Shown: piece after piece, positions 12,631-26,032 of the stretch
Numbering within the stretch: position 1 is the first letter of the stretch
How the letters are laid out: every line of letters begins with the position of its first letter
Source: Solea solea
Taxonomy: Eukaryota > Chordata > Actinopteri > Pleuronectiformes > Soleidae
Assembly (NCBI RefSeq): GCF_958295425.1
Contig: NC_081137.1
Location: 7,866,738 to 7,930,737 of the forward strand
DNA: 64,000 nt
Reading direction: 5' to 3'
Position numbers and translations under genes: made by a program
Notes under the pieces: model-generated
Database searches by the model: none
What the model saw: only the letters and a program-made list of their open reading frames with translations
Told to the model about the DNA's origin: nothing

Positions 12631-13138
12631 CCTGTTAATCAAGACATTTTGCCGTCACTGATAGGAAGCGGACCAAATATGTGATAATGTACTGTATATC
12701 ACAACATTCAATAGCAACATAACATAACACATAACATCACTTTCAATGTTTTAACTTCAGTTTGGAACTTTCAGTCCATGAAAAAGTTTAAAACCACACA
12801 GTGTCTATGTATCTGTAATTTATTGTGGTACTATTTGATCTACTGATTTTTAATTTTTGCCAAATAAAAAAAAACAGTCACAACAACCCACCAACATTGT
12901 CTAGTCTAGTTTTGAAATAAAAGTACACTTGCAAATACATTTTCAAATCAAATGCAAATGCAAATTCAAAAACACAAGACACAAATAAAGTCATTTGAAA
13001 GTTTTATGTCGTCCAGCACTGTTTTCAACTTTTTCAACTCAAGTTGAAACCTAGATGACATACACAGTAAAATATCCTTTTCATACCATGACATACTATA
13101 CAGATCATTTTCACAGATTAAAAAAGATGTTTTCTTAC

Positions 13139-13250
13139 CTTTTGAGCTAAATGCTGCGGTGTATGCGACTGTGATTTGAGCCGAAGACCCTGGATCTGAG
13201 GATAAATCCATTCACTGCAAAACTCTTCACAGCTCGACATTTTTGACTGA
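13139..13250 (-). other. Candidate 5' leader exon of slc7a2-like gene, with upstream ORF
   Basis: A minus-strand segment ends with a good donor (AAAAG|GTAAG, exon edge 13139). If spliced to 12631 it joins just before the main ATG. It holds an ATG at 13211 that opens an out-of-frame 57-codon ORF running across the main start and ending inside the first coding exon (GCC GGT GCC TGA). The upstream edge and use of the exon are not proven. Confidence 0.35.
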
Positions 13251-13541
13251 TTATGTTACATTTCTAACATACATGCTATGTCTGGAAAAAAAAAAAGCAG
13301 GATTTGTATGATTTATTGCGGACCTCACTGGCATGTCAACCAATGTCATTCATCTCACAAAGCATTTAACTAGATAGTCAATGTATGCCTATTAATTAAT
13401 TAAACGTCTGAACTCTGGTGGATATCTGTATGAATTTGGTAATATAAAAAAATAATAATAAAGTATTAATAAAGTATTATTTGCAAATTTATATTATAAG
13501 AATATTATATTGTAAGAAAATGCAAGAGGCTGACATGTGAA

Positions 13542-13576
13542 ATAATGATAATAATAATAATAATAATAATAATAAT
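13542..13576. repeat. (ATA)n trinucleotide microsatellite
   Basis: About eleven uninterrupted ATA/TAA units, seen directly. Confidence 0.9.
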
Positions 13577-14157
13577 TTTTCTTTAATTGCACATGTTGCT
13601 GGCCAAGTTGCTTTGACTTCATGAAAACTGTATGTTGAGTTGCAAAACAAACATTGTTTATGAACCTAATCACGTTTTAAATTCTGAATATGAATTATTA
13701 CAACCAAACTATAGATTAAGGGTCCTGCACTTTACAGGGATCAATAAACAAAGAGGGGGGACATTATATTTCAACATGTTGTATACTATATAACTGTAAA
13801 TGTTGACACTGGAGACATCTGCTCAGCAACAAATTGAAGACCTGTTCATCAGAGCATAAGGAGACGGACAGTACATTGTTTGAAGAACATAATGGTACAA
13901 TCCATTGCTTCTAGGGGTTTGTGGTGTCATGCCACTGCTCAAATGCAAAGACAGCTGCGTGGAAAACTGATCAGTGATGTAGGTGTAGCAGCGGATGCTG
14001 GCTCGTGTGCACACGCACGGCTGAGTAATACACCACTGCTCCTTCCGTTGTCCACATGTGCCATGTAAGTGAACACACAGTCATAGACCAGTAATATTAA
14101 CTGAGAAAGTGGAGGTTTTAACTAACATGGTAATTAACAATAATGGAGATTGAACAA

Positions 14158-14520
14158 CAAGTAGTTTACATTTTTAGTACAAATACTTTTTTACTGTACT
14201 TCAGAACAAAATTCATGTATCTCTACTTTACTCTGTTATTTATATTTCTAGCAACTTTTACTCCACAATGTTTTCACCCTACCACTGAGCTATATCATTA
14301 CTCTATCCTAACTCCTCCCTTTTTTTTTCCAATACTTTTATTTTTACTTCTAAAACTTGTACATTTTATATCAGAAAAATACTTTTGATACTTAAGTACA
14401 GTAAATGTGATATACTTTAAGACTTTTACTTAAGTAATGTTATAAAAAGTGACTTCAACTTCTACCAAAGTCATTTTGTGGTAAGATACTTGTACTTTTA
14501 GGTACTTTATACAAGACTGT
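14158..14520. repeat. Degenerate dispersed repeat, TACTT/AAGTA-rich
   Basis: The stretch is full of variants of TTTTACTT, AAGTACAGTA and TACTTGTACTTTTA. It resembles a common fish repeat seen in many teleost genomes, probably a non-autonomous DNA element. Ends and target duplication could not be fixed, so both the name and the limits are tentative. Confidence 0.4.
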
Positions 14521-15964
14521 CTGTTTCAAGGAAGTTTTACAGAGGGCAGAATCAGGTTCATAAAAGACTGAACAATCTTCAATCCCCAAATGGGCTGTGA
14601 ATTCAACACAAGCTGTGAAAGTTAAATGAGGAACTAGTTAATTTTAGGGCTGAGATTTGAAATGTAGTTAGGGCCAGGTTCAGGTTAGGTATTAACTAGT
14701 TATGGTTAAGGTTAGGGATAATGGGTTGTCCAAATAAATGGAAGTAAGTGCAGTTTTTTTTTTACTTCAACTGATTTTTAAGGAGCGAATCCTAAAAAGT
14801 TTAAGTGTTAATGACTGTGGATAATAAAGATAATCTCAACAACAGCTCTGCATTATCTCATACTCCACATAGATTGTGTCAGTGGATGTGACCTGATTGT
14901 AATCCTGTAATTTTAAAGTTGGGTAGGGTTGTGGTAACTTTGGTTTAGGAGTGAATTGTGAGTGGACTTCATTAACTGAAGGAAGTGGACTACCCCTCTC
15001 TCTGTTAATGATTCATTCACAGAAAGAGACTCAGGAGCTTAAACCGTTGCCCAGTAAATTCATTCAGCACCCAGGATATTTTGGGGAAAGGCTTTACAAA
15101 TATCTGTACATACCTGCTGTTGGACTGCGTCAATTGTTTTTGATACACATGCAAGTACCAAGTGGTAAGTTTGATCCTGTGTCACTGTTGTCTGTGTTTG
15201 AATAGTTTTATTTTTGTATTATTATCTATTTAGTATTATTATTTATTTTCTTTAATCAGCTTTTCATAAAACAATGAAAACAATTCAATTAAAGTAGATT
15301 TTATATGGCTTTGAACTCTACTTGTTTTGGTAATGGTTAATGGGGGCGAGCAGTGGCTCTCAAGGCATTAGGAACTTCATTATCGGAGCTCTGCCGCAGC
15401 ATTTTTCCAACAGTATTAGCCAGATGCTGTGAGGCTGCTATGGTGACTGTTCACTGGCCACAGCGTGAGACTGAGCATTTGCAGGAAAGAGGGTTATTAG
15501 AGTGTGACTTCACTCTCGGCTCATGAAAATCCTGTGTCTATTTTGGTTCAGGTGGACATTTCAAGCGACATGACCACGCTGTTACTGAGGTGCTAAAACA
15601 TTCAAATTCATCTAATTTTAGAAACATTATAATGGAAGTCAACTCTCAAAAGACTTACATAATTGCATAGCCCATAGAGTGACAGCCTTAGGTCATGTTG
15701 GCCTCAAACATGTTGATACATGGGAATGAGTTCAGAGATTGCAATGAATAAGATGCTAGTGTGTCTACAGTGCATGAACTGTATTTATATATATATATAT
15801 AAGAAAATTAAAAGCATTTTAATGTACATGTTGGAAACTCACTGTATGTATTTTTTTGGAAATGAATTGTGATGATGAGATGGAGGCCATTTTGATAACT
15901 TTTAAACAAAGGCATACTTTCTTTGCTTGTTTTTCCAACAGGAAATAATATTGTCAGCATAAAC

Positions 15965-16015
15965 ATGAATGGCACAAAGGTACACAGGTGGATTTGTAGG
16001 ACAAGATTATACTGA
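15965..16015 (+). promoter_or_regulatory. Short upstream ORF in the casr leader
   Basis: The exon carrying the casr start probably begins at 15942 after TTTTTCCAACAG. Within it an ATG (A at -3) opens a 16-codon ORF ending in TGA 66 nt before the casr ATG. Such an ORF may lower casr translation. The ORF is seen; its effect is inference. Confidence 0.4.
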
Positions 16016-16081
16016 GAATACCTTCCCTCTGGGCGATTGTGGAGAAATAATCCTATTGTTCCACAAGAACAACCAATAAAG

Positions 16082-19000
16082 ATGAAACTAGTTCTGTATT
16101 ATCTGATACTCTTGGGGTCCAGTTATGTGATTTCTTCATATGGGCCCCATCAAAGAGCACAGATGACTGGTGATATTTTACTCGGAGGTCTTTTCCCAAT
16201 GCACTTTGGTGTCTCATCCAAAGACCAAGACCTTGCAGCTCGGCCAGAATCCACACAGTGTACCAGGTAATACCTGTAGTTGTGATTGGTATAGGTATTG
16301 GCGAAATAGCTTTTTTTCAACTCTTCTAAATGTAATGTTGCTCTTGCAGGTTTAATTTCCGTGGTTTCCGTTGGCTCCAGGCCATGATTTTTGCAATTGA
16401 TGAGATTAACAACAGCAGCACTGTCCTGCCCAACATCACTCTGGGCTACAGGATTTTTGACACATGCAACACTGTGTCAAAGGCACTCGAGGCAACCCTT
16501 AGCTTTGTGGCCCAAAACAAGATTGACTCCCTGAATTTAGATGAATTCTGTAACTGCACTGATCACATCCCATCAACCATTGCAGTAGTAGGAGCAGCTG
16601 GATCTGCAGTCTCTACAGCGGTTGCAAATCTCCTGGGTCTTTTTTACATTCCTCAGGTGAGTTCTTCAATCTTTAACTTCATTGGTTGACACATCAGTTT
16701 TATGTGGGCAAAGCTGTAGATAAGATATTGGGGTGAAATAATCTTATGCCGCTTTTCCACTATGGACTCGGCACAACTAGACTCGGCACAGCACGGCACT
16801 GCTTGACTCTACATGGTTTGGTTGGTTTTCCATTACACTACAGTAGCTCTTCAACATGGTCATCATGTTGCTGCGTGAAACTGCCGTGACTTCATTTTAT
16901 AGGCGACACACACAAACTAGGGACTTGTAAAGCAGGTGTTTTTGATATACTGAACCATTAGAATCAGTAACTTCAAAAGATTTCTTCAGCACTTCCTGCA
17001 TGACTGGAGCGCAGACTCCATCTGACGCAGTCACTGAACTGAAATAGAGCGGCGGGGGTTGTGATGCGGCTTGCCGCTCGCGGTCGCAGGCTATCAGCAG
17101 TGCTGTCGCTAAATACACCAGGCTCCTCTTTTTAATATTGACATTTTAGACATTTCAATGCCAACTGTTGGAGATTAACTCAAATTTTCAGGATTTTTTT
17201 GATATACAATTCGGCATTGTTCTCTTTGATTCTTGTGTCGGACATCTTGTCAGTGTACGGCAGTCTGTTGGCATCACATTTTAAGTATCGCTCAGCTCAC
17301 TTGGTACCTTGCCAGAGCAGGTGCTAAAAAAGTATCAGGTACTATCACTAATGGAATGGAAAACATGCCGTGCGGTGGCAAGGCTAGTCGAGTAGTGCTG
17401 GGACCATGTAGTGGAAAAGCGGCATTAGAAGCGATTGTACACTTATACAAAAATAATTATTGGTAGTACATTCAATTCGTATCGTATTTTAATAAAAAAC
17501 ATAATGGACCTTTAAATCAAAGCAAACTAATTTAAACCACAAAATCCTCCTTACAAAATAACAATCTAACTGAAATATTCCCTGTTGCAGATCAGCTATG
17601 CATCTTCTAGCCGTTTACTGAGCAACAAGAATCAGTACAAGTCCTTCATGAGGACCATTCCTTCAGATGAGTACCAGGCCACAGCTATGGCAGATATCAT
17701 TGAATACTTTGAATGGAACTGGGTCATTGCTGTGGCCTCAGATGATGACTATGGACGCCCAGGGATTGAAAAGTTTGAGAAGGAAATGGAAGAGCGAGAC
17801 ATCTGCATTCACCTAAATGAACTTATCTCACAGTACACTGAGTATCATGAAATCCAAGCTCTAGTTGACAGGATTGAGAACTCCACAGCTAAAGTAATTG
17901 TTGTGTTTGCCAGCGGACCAGATATTGAGCCTTTAATCAAAGAGATGGTGAGGAGAAACATCACCGATCGCACCTGGTTGGCCAGTGAAGCATGGGCAAG
18001 CTCCTCCCTTGTTGCTAAGCCAGAGTATCTTGATGTTGTAGCCGGAACTATTGGCTTTGCACTGAAGGCAGGGCACATTCTTGGCTTTAGAGAGTTCTTA
18101 CAACAGGTCCAACCGAAGAAAAACAGTCATAATGAATTTGTCAGGGAGTTTTGGGAAGAAACCTTCAACTGTTATCTGGAGGACAGCCCAAGACTGCAAG
18201 AAAGTGGCACTAGTTTCAGGCCTCTGTGCACAGGGGAGGAAGACATCACAAGTGTTGAGACTCCATACCTGGACTATACACACCTTCGTATCTCCTATAA
18301 TGTGTATGTTGCAGTGTATTCCATTGCACAGGCCCTGCAGGACATACTCACCTGCACACCTGGACATGGCCTTTTTGCCAACAATTCCTGTGCAGATATA
18401 AAGAAAATGGAAGCATGGCAGGTAATGCATTGCATTTTCCCATAACCATGGCAGTGAAATAACAATTTCTTTACATGTGAATCATCCAAATGTGTGTATC
18501 TGCATTACAGGTCCTGAAGCAGCTCAGACATCTGAACTACACAAACAGTATGGGGATAAATATCAACTTTGATGAGAATGCAGACTTGGCAGCAAACTAC
18601 ACTATCATAAACTGGCATAGATCGGCTGAAGATGGCTCTGTGTTGTTTGAGGAGGTTGGATTCTACAATATGCATGCTAAGAGAGGAGCTAAATTGTTCA
18701 TTGACAAAACAAAGATTCTGTGGAATGGGTACAGCCCAGAGGTCAGTGCAGCAGCTTTGTGGCTTTTCTTTCCTCATTGGTGCATTCCTGTCTTTCCTGT
18801 CCCTGAGTCTGATGTTCTTCTCCTGGCATGAGTCCATGAATTGTCATATTTGTGTGCAACAGCCTTAAATAGGTTTTAAGGTCATCCTTTCCTTGAGCTG
18901 TCATGACCCCTGGATTTTCCATGTCACTTGTTGTTGAACATTTATTCACCTTACGTTTTTTGTTCTGTTTCTGGTTTCCTGTGTTCTTTGCTTCCTACCT

Positions 19001-20381
19001 ATGTGATCCTTTACTGTGATAATGTTGCATTGTACAGGTGCCATTTTCTAACTGCAGTGAGGACTGTGAACCTGGCACGAGAAAGGGGATCATCGATAGC
19101 ATGCCCACATGCTGCTTTGAATGCACCGAGTGCTCAGATGGAGAGTACAGTAATCACAAAGGTAGTAGGAATTGAAACAACAAACTGTCTCCATCAAAGT
19201 TACACCTTGCTACAACTATAGTTTTAACACACTTATTTCTTATTTCTACAGATGCCAGTGTTTGCACCAAGTGTCCAAATGATTCCTGGTCCAATGGGAA
19301 CCACACATTCTGCTTTCTGAAAGAAATTGAGTTTCTCTCCTGGACTGAACCTTTTGGAATAGCTTTGGCCATATGTGCAGTACTGGGTGTTGCCTTGACA
19401 GGCTTTGTAATGGCAGTCTTTGTCAGATTTCGCAACACACCAATAGTGAAGGCCACAAATCGAGAACTTTCCTATGTCCTCCTGTTTTCACTTATCTGTT
19501 GCTTCTCCAGCTCGCTCATCTTCATCGGCGAGCCACAGGATTGGACGTGTCGTTTGCGCCAACCTGCCTTTGGGATAAGTTTTGTTCTCTGTATCTCTTG
19601 CATCCTTGTGAAAACTAACAGAGTACTTTTGGTATTTGAAGCCAAGATCCCTACAAGTCTTCATCGTAAATGGTGGGGGTTAAACCTGCAGTTTCTGTTA
19701 GTGTTTCTTTGCACATTTGTCCAAGTCATGATATGTGTGGTCTGGCTTTACAATGCCCCACCCTCTAGTTACAGGAATTATGACATTGATGAAATCATTT
19801 TTATCACTTGCAATGAGGGCTCTGTAATGGCTCTTGGGTTTCTTATTGGTTACACATGCATCCTGGCAGCTATATGTTTTTTCTTTGCCTTTAAATCACG
19901 GAAACTTCCAGAAAACTTCACAGAAGCTAAGTTCATTACTTTTAGTATGCTTATATTCTTTATTGTTTGGATCTCTTTTATTCCTGCTTACTTTAGTACC
20001 TACGGCAAGTTTGTTTCAGCAGTGGAGGTCATTGCTATACTGGCATCCAGTTTTGGGATGTTGGCCTGTATCTTCTTCAACAAGGTCTATATCATCCTTT
20101 TCAAACCATCCCGTAACACCACAGAGGAGGTGAGATGCAGCACTGCAGCCCATGCTTTCAAAGTGGCTGCAAAGGCTACACTTAAACATAGCACAGCTTC
20201 AAGAAAAAAGTCCAGCAGCATTGATGGGTCTTCTGCCTCGACCCCATCCTCATCCAGCAGCCTGAAGACTAACGGCAATGACTCCACTTCAAGAAAACAT
20301 CAGCCAAGGGTGAGCTTTGGCAGTGGAACGGTTACTTTGTCTTTGAGTTTTGAAGAGTCCAGAAGGAGTTCTTTAATGTAA
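16082..20381 (+). CDS. casr: Extracellular calcium-sensing receptor (class C GPCR)
   Basis: Six coding exons, 16082-16266, 16350-16656, 17591-18421, 18511-18741, 19038-19161 and 19252-20381, give 935 aa. The receptor senses extracellular Ca2+ and controls calcium homeostasis. Order of parts: signal peptide (about 1-19), Venus-flytrap domain with conserved ligand-site motifs ([33 protein letters not shown]), cysteine-rich domain ([12 protein letters not shown] to CTKCPND) and seven TM helices starting near [13 protein letters not shown]. The tail has a serine-rich stretch and ends [11 protein letters not shown]. The human tail is over 100 residues longer, but teleost receptors of about 940 aa are known, so this is not a truncation. 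ATG 16082 gives the signal peptide; the upstream in-frame extension begins only with TTG. Intron 2 holds a MITE. Confidence 0.95.
16747..17424. mobile_element. Non-autonomous Harbinger-like MITE in casr intron 2
   Basis: The ends are inverted: TGCCGCTTTTCCACTA at the left and its complement at the right. Both are flanked by TTA (16744-16746 and 17425-17427), the 3-bp target duplication typical of PIF/Harbinger elements. The interior (678 bp) has no transposase. The GACTCGGCAC-type subterminal repeats are those of a family I recognise as frequent in fish. Assignment to Harbinger is inferred from TIR and TSD. Confidence 0.75.
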
Positions 20382-20605
20382 TAGCATACTATGTCTGGAT
20401 GTGTCATATTTTAACATCATCAGTCCATTAATAATGTGTTTTGTGTGCATGTGTTTTTCTTTTTCCTTTTTTTTTTACATGTAAGCCTTTTCAAACTAAC
20501 TTTTTCTGACATTTTGAAATATTGTGTTTTACTTGAAAACATCACTCCACTTCTGTACTTTACCTGAATGTGTTACTCAATTATGTGTATGAAGCCTGCT
20601 AAAAC

Positions 20606-20611
20606 AATAAA
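20606..20611 (+). terminator. casr polyadenylation signal AATAAA
   Basis: AATAAA lies 225 nt after the casr stop codon, followed by a T/G-containing region, giving a short 3' UTR. Confidence 0.65.
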
Positions 20612-20639
20612 ACATTTTGTAAAATTCAATTAATTATCA

Positions 20640-22080
20640 TAATAATCACATCTCAAGTTTTGTTGTTTTTTGGATATAGGGTAGTCAATATTTTTGAAAA
20701 TGAACGGGATTCAGTTTTTAGAGCATTTTGGTGTAAGGCTTTCACAGAAAACTCTGCTTGCTTTTCACAGGCCTTTGCCAACAGCAAACAGGTCTATCTC
20801 ACAAGTAAATGTCATTCTCACTATAAGCCTACACCACACTCACCCATTATGTATTTACAATAGAGGTAAAGGAATAGTTTGGAGAGTCTCTGCCTAACTG
20901 TCAACTGTGAACACAAAGTTGTAAATATTTTTTAGACTCCTGCTCTATTGAACAATTACATACTATTCACGACATGAAAGGGGACATGGTACAAAATAAT
21001 ATTTTACAGGCCTTTATTTATCATCTGAAATTAAATTAAAATTTCCAACATAATCATTTCTATGAATGTTTCCATTTTATGGAAAATGGTATACCAGATG
21101 TTATAGGTCAAGTGTTTGGCTTGGCAAAGTTTATATTTATGGCTCTAAACCCCAACAACCAGAGGAATTTTTACCAGAGGCTTTTTTCCACGTGTTTCCA
21201 TCCAAAAGATAATATCTCAGTATATGATGTAAATAAAAAAAAGTAGGTAAAAAGGCATTAGATGACTGCTGCACCTCCACATTGCATAACAAGAGGATGA
21301 TATGCTGAAGCCTCCAGGATCACTGGCTGACCTGAGGTTAGACTGGAGCAGCTGGACAACACACTGGAAGACCTTTATCCTCAGAGCCCATGGAAGTCAG
21401 CAGAGAGACCAGCATGTTGTCCATGTCTGATGAATGAAGTATGCAATGAGACAACATTTTGGATGAAGTGTCCAAGAAACATTGTGTGGTGGTGATGAAA
21501 ATAATACATACTGTATAACACAGAATGCGTGTAACACTGACACGGACAAAATAATTTTCTTTCCCTAAAGAGTCATGTTAGTGGTGACAAGAGTATTTAG
21601 TTCTATTATTTTGAAAACCACCTACCAGAAGTACGTGCAATCATACGTGTAATGCATCCTTGTGAACCATCGTGGTTCAACCAGGTGAACTGATAAAGCC
21701 ACGTAAAAGAACGGTGGTTGCTATTTTGCATGGATTTAGCAGTTCAGATTGTCACGGCTTAAACACTCCTGACTGCTCAGAATTCCCGAAACGCGAACTT
21801 GTGAAACACTTCTCCTGAAATGTGTTTCTGTTTCTTCGTGTGAACGCTTTTAGTTTGAAATGCATCGAGCGGAAGTATGTGAGTGCCAACTGTTTTATAA
21901 GTGACGATTGTAAATTGGGTTAATGTTTGCTCATAGCAAAGGTAAAGAAACCACACTCCAGAATAAAGAAAAAGACACTATAACGGCCCTGCCTACTGTT
22001 GACTAACGTTTAGTACTGAAAACTGTGTCTGACTCTGACTCAATAGACTGGGAAAGCTTATATTGAACTCTTCTGTAGCA
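20640..22080. other. Intergenic region between casr and b4galt4
   Basis: A/T-rich and non-coding as far as I can see. A more complex, purine-rich stretch at about 21290-21440 did not resolve into a recognised gene or repeat. The right end should contain the b4galt4 promoter; no TATA box was obvious. Confidence 0.35.
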
Positions 22081-22163
22081 GTTATAACAACTCATCTCCT
22101 CACCTCCATTTGCTTGCCAGCAACCCGCTACAATAACTACACGAGGAAATCTACAAACTAACG
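22080..22163 (+). other. b4galt4: Possible non-coding first exon of b4galt4
   Basis: The sequence ends with a good donor (AACG|GTGAGT, edge 22163). The next acceptor-like site, CATTAACAG before 23201, opens the exon that contains the b4galt4 ATG at 23359. The 5' edge is a guess. Confidence 0.35.
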
Positions 22164-23358
22164 GTGAGTTCGCGGTACAGTGATATGTTGTGCAGAGAAA
22201 TAAGACGAAAAAATAAGAGTTATCGGCGGAAAGTACCGTTCTGTTAAAGGGAGGCATTTTCTGAACAGCTGCTAGTACCACGGCGGTGCTCAGAGCTAGC
22301 CTACGCTAGCACGCCCTCGTCCACACACAGGATGGTGGAGACGTAGAAAACAGTATAGCAAACCGTAAAGCCACAAACATTATGACCATTTTTTTTTACG
22401 TTACTGTTAAATAACTTTTACTGCTTGATTTGACAGCCAAGCCATGACTGCTCATACTGCTAGTTCGTATATGCTACGTGTTTGATAGCTGAAGTACGTG
22501 TAGCTGCTGTTACAATACCATTGCCTGACATGGGACGATGTGTACATTCCTTTTATCAATTGTTTTGTGTGTGTTTTATCATTGTGTGCAATATTATTAC
22601 ATGACGCACTATTGGTACTTTTGACAGTCAGTATATTTTTAGCGGGATGCTTTTTGGGGGGCTGTGATATACAGAAAATCAGTTGACAGCTGCTGGTTTC
22701 AACTTTCCCATGTATTCCTATTTCCAGGCGCTTTGCAGGCTGATTATTGATTTGTTGAAAATTTGACAAATCAATCTATAGTGACGCATGAATGTTGATA
22801 TTGAACCTGTTTAACTTAAACCAACCTCTCGTAAGAGCAGCTGTCTCATATGAGTTAAAATCGAGCGTCTGTAGCTCAACAAGCCCGGATATACAGACGT
22901 CTATACAGTGCAGGTCGTTTGTTAGGTGGCATATAAAAACACAGGTGTATAGTTACTGAGTATAAGATAACCTTACACCTGGAAGGAAGCCTTCCATGAT
23001 TTTGTAAGAGAATACAGAAAAGATAAACACCTTTGTCCACTTTCTTCTGTTGTTTGCTGGGTAAGGTAACCTCTCACCTGTTGTTTGATACGCCTTTTAA
23101 CCCTTTACATCTATAACCTGTCCTGTCAGTGTGTAGTGTTGCCCAATAAGACGTGGAAGGCTATGGTGTTAACACCTTTCTCTCTCAATCCATTAACAGA
23201 TCTCAGATGACTGCGTCTCTTCAGATTGGACTATGAAGATTCAGCGATGGAATCATGGCAATAAATGTTCAGTACTGCAGATATAATATCAATGACTGAC
23301 TTTCCAAACCAGCTGAATGGACACTTTCATTGTCTCTCTTTAAACTAGTCAGTCAGCT

Positions 23359-25921
23359 ATGGCCTTCTTTTTTCACATGAACAGGATTTTACACAAGTAT
23401 TTTCTACCACTCTTTCTCTTGCTCTCACTGCTGGTATGGTTTACAGCTTTTTCAGGTGGAAAGTTGAAATCTTTTCACATTAATTTAGCTCCAACACAAA
23501 CTCTTTACAAAGGGGACAGTCTAACGGATGAACTCGACATCTTGGTAAAAGCGTCAAATCGCATTGACACTCCAAAGCCAAAAGGGGAATGCCCGCAGGA
23601 GTCACCATTGCTTCGTAAGTATATGCCATCATGCAGGTTACATGAAACGTAATAATCGTGTACTTTGTTATTTTGATCTGCTTATGAGGGTTTAATTTGT
23701 TCTGTTTGTTTAAGTTATCCTATCACACTCACTTCATGACAGCATAGTCAGTAGTGCAAGAGTAGATCATGAATGTATGCTATTTATGTGAATCATTTAG
23801 CACCATAAAAGCAGAGGTTAGCTTTGCAAAACTGATGCTGCTAATGTATAATGAAAGAGGTGCAAAAAGTTATTTGATTAACTCATTTAAAATGGTTTCT
23901 TTTGGCTATTAATGTTTCTGCTAAGGTGCAAAAGAAGTAGTTCCAAAAAGTAAAAATGTCTTAAATTGTCTGTTTCAAATTGTATTTGATTGTTTTGCAT
24001 TGCTCGTGACTGTTGACAGTTACAGATCAAATATGTGATCAGAGAGTGCTTCACCACATGTATTTACACTTGCTATTAACATGCGCCTCCAGTGTCCACA
24101 TCAAGATTGACCCTCCCACACGACACCTCCCCCTCTGTGCGCTACATTTCAACAACAACGTCAGCAGCAGAAATGTTCGCCTCACGTGAAGCCACGCTAT
24201 TGTATGGACTCCTCTTTGCTTTTCGAAGCAGAGGGAGAAGTCTTTGACAAGCGGTAATCTGACAAAAGCAGATGAGGCTATTCAGTTTTGTCAGACACTA
24301 TCTGATTGCGGTCCGATCACAGAGAACCATTTGTGGTGTAAAGGGCAGAGCCGACTAGCACCTGAGACTTAAATTTGATAACTCTCTTTCTGTAGGCGGT
24401 GCTGTGAAGCTGTCCTTTGAACCCTCCCTGACACTGAAGGATGTGGAGGAAGAGAACAAAGAAGTGACTGAAGGACAGTATGAGCCTTTAGACTGTACAT
24501 CGCGGCAGAGCGTGGCGATCCTCATTCCTCATCGCAACCGAGAGAGACACCTCCTCTACATCCTGCACCACCTGCACCCCTTCCTGCAGAGGCAGCAATT
24601 ACATTACAGCATTTATATTATCCAACAGGTATTGTTTTACACCAAACCGAGAGTTAATATCACACAATAATATATTCTGAAATAATGTCAGACCACTGCA
24701 GTTAGGTTTTCTGAATCTGTGGGTGTGTGTGTGTCACTTGCGTGAGTGATCATGTGAGAGAAAGGTATTTGGGCTCTAATCTTTTCTCTATTCATTTGTT
24801 TAATAATAGGACAAGGTATAGACGATGTTCTTTAGGAAAGGTAAACTTAAATGACTTCTGTTGTGATCTGGCGTTATAAAATTAAATACAGGGCGCCCCC
24901 TAATTTAACGGTATGGGAAACACTACTTTAACTGGACAATGGCGGACTGATTCTATTATTTTTTGTTTTTGTTTCAGGCTGGTGATGAAACTTTTAACCG
25001 TGCCAAGTTATTGAATGTTGGGTATTTGGAGGCACTGAAGGACTATGACTGGGATTGCTTTATCTTCCATGATGTGGACCTTGTTCCTGAAAATGATCAC
25101 AATTTATACGTCTGTGACGAGCAGCCCAAACACTTGGTGGTTGGTCGAAATGCCACAGGATATAAGTGAGTATATGACCCAAAAAAAGTCAGTCATTGGT
25201 TGTTGAAGACTACGTATAAGGTTTCATTTTCACATTAAGAACTGTTTTTCTTTTTATTCATTGTTCAACTCAAAGGCTTCGCTACAAAGGCTACTTTGGG
25301 GGAGTCACAGCTTTGACCAAAGACCAGTTTTATCAAGTGAATGGATTCTCTAACGCTTACTGGGGTTGGGGAGGGGAGGATGATGACCTTCGCATCAGGT
25401 GAGACAGAAATAAGTGAAAACAGTGTTGTGATGGTGCATTTTCTGTGTTGTTACATATTCATTCCCTGATATATTTGGATCTGTTGTCTAATGTAGGGTT
25501 GAGCTGCAGAAAATGAAGATAGTGAGGCCGCCATCTGATGTTGCTCGATATACCATGGTGTTTCATAATCGGGACAGTGGCAATGAAATTAACAAGTACA
25601 GGTCAGTAAATGGAGTGTTGTGGGTAATGTGTCCTGCATTTTTCAGCATATTGCAGATCAAACAGGACTGGGTGACATGGTCGGGGGACATAATTTTGAT
25701 AAACAAGTTTAAAATCAGCATAGATGGTTACATGAATAAAATGTCAGGTACTTAAATTAAATTCTGCAGACATTAGTCTTAATATACTGTTAATACCTAT
25801 AGCGAGCGCAGTAATGGTAACATCCCAGTTGTATTGTTTATATAAACAACATGTGTATATATATATATATATATATACATATATATGCATATATGCATAT
25901 ATATATATATATATACATATA

Positions 25922-25961
<40 letters not shown>

Positions 25962-25989
25962 TATATGTATGTACATACATACATATGTA

Positions 25990-26032
<43 letters not shown>

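Larger units (their letters stand above)
13260..15940. other. Intergenic region between slc7a2-like gene and casr
   Basis: No convincing ORF. It contains an ATT/TAA microsatellite (13542-13576) and a dispersed TACTT-rich repeat (about 14158-14520). A more complex stretch at about 15330-15600 could belong to the casr promoter or leader, but no specific signal fixes this. Confidence 0.4.

Noticed and set aside
16037..16081. N-terminal extension of casr upstream of MKLVLYY
   Set aside because: The extended frame starts with TTG, not ATG, and would bury the signal peptide. ATG at 16082 is the better start.
20382..20460. casr tail looks truncated against the human receptor
   Set aside because: The downstream frames show no lost homologous tail, and about 940 aa is the length I recall for fish receptors, so no frameshift is claimed.
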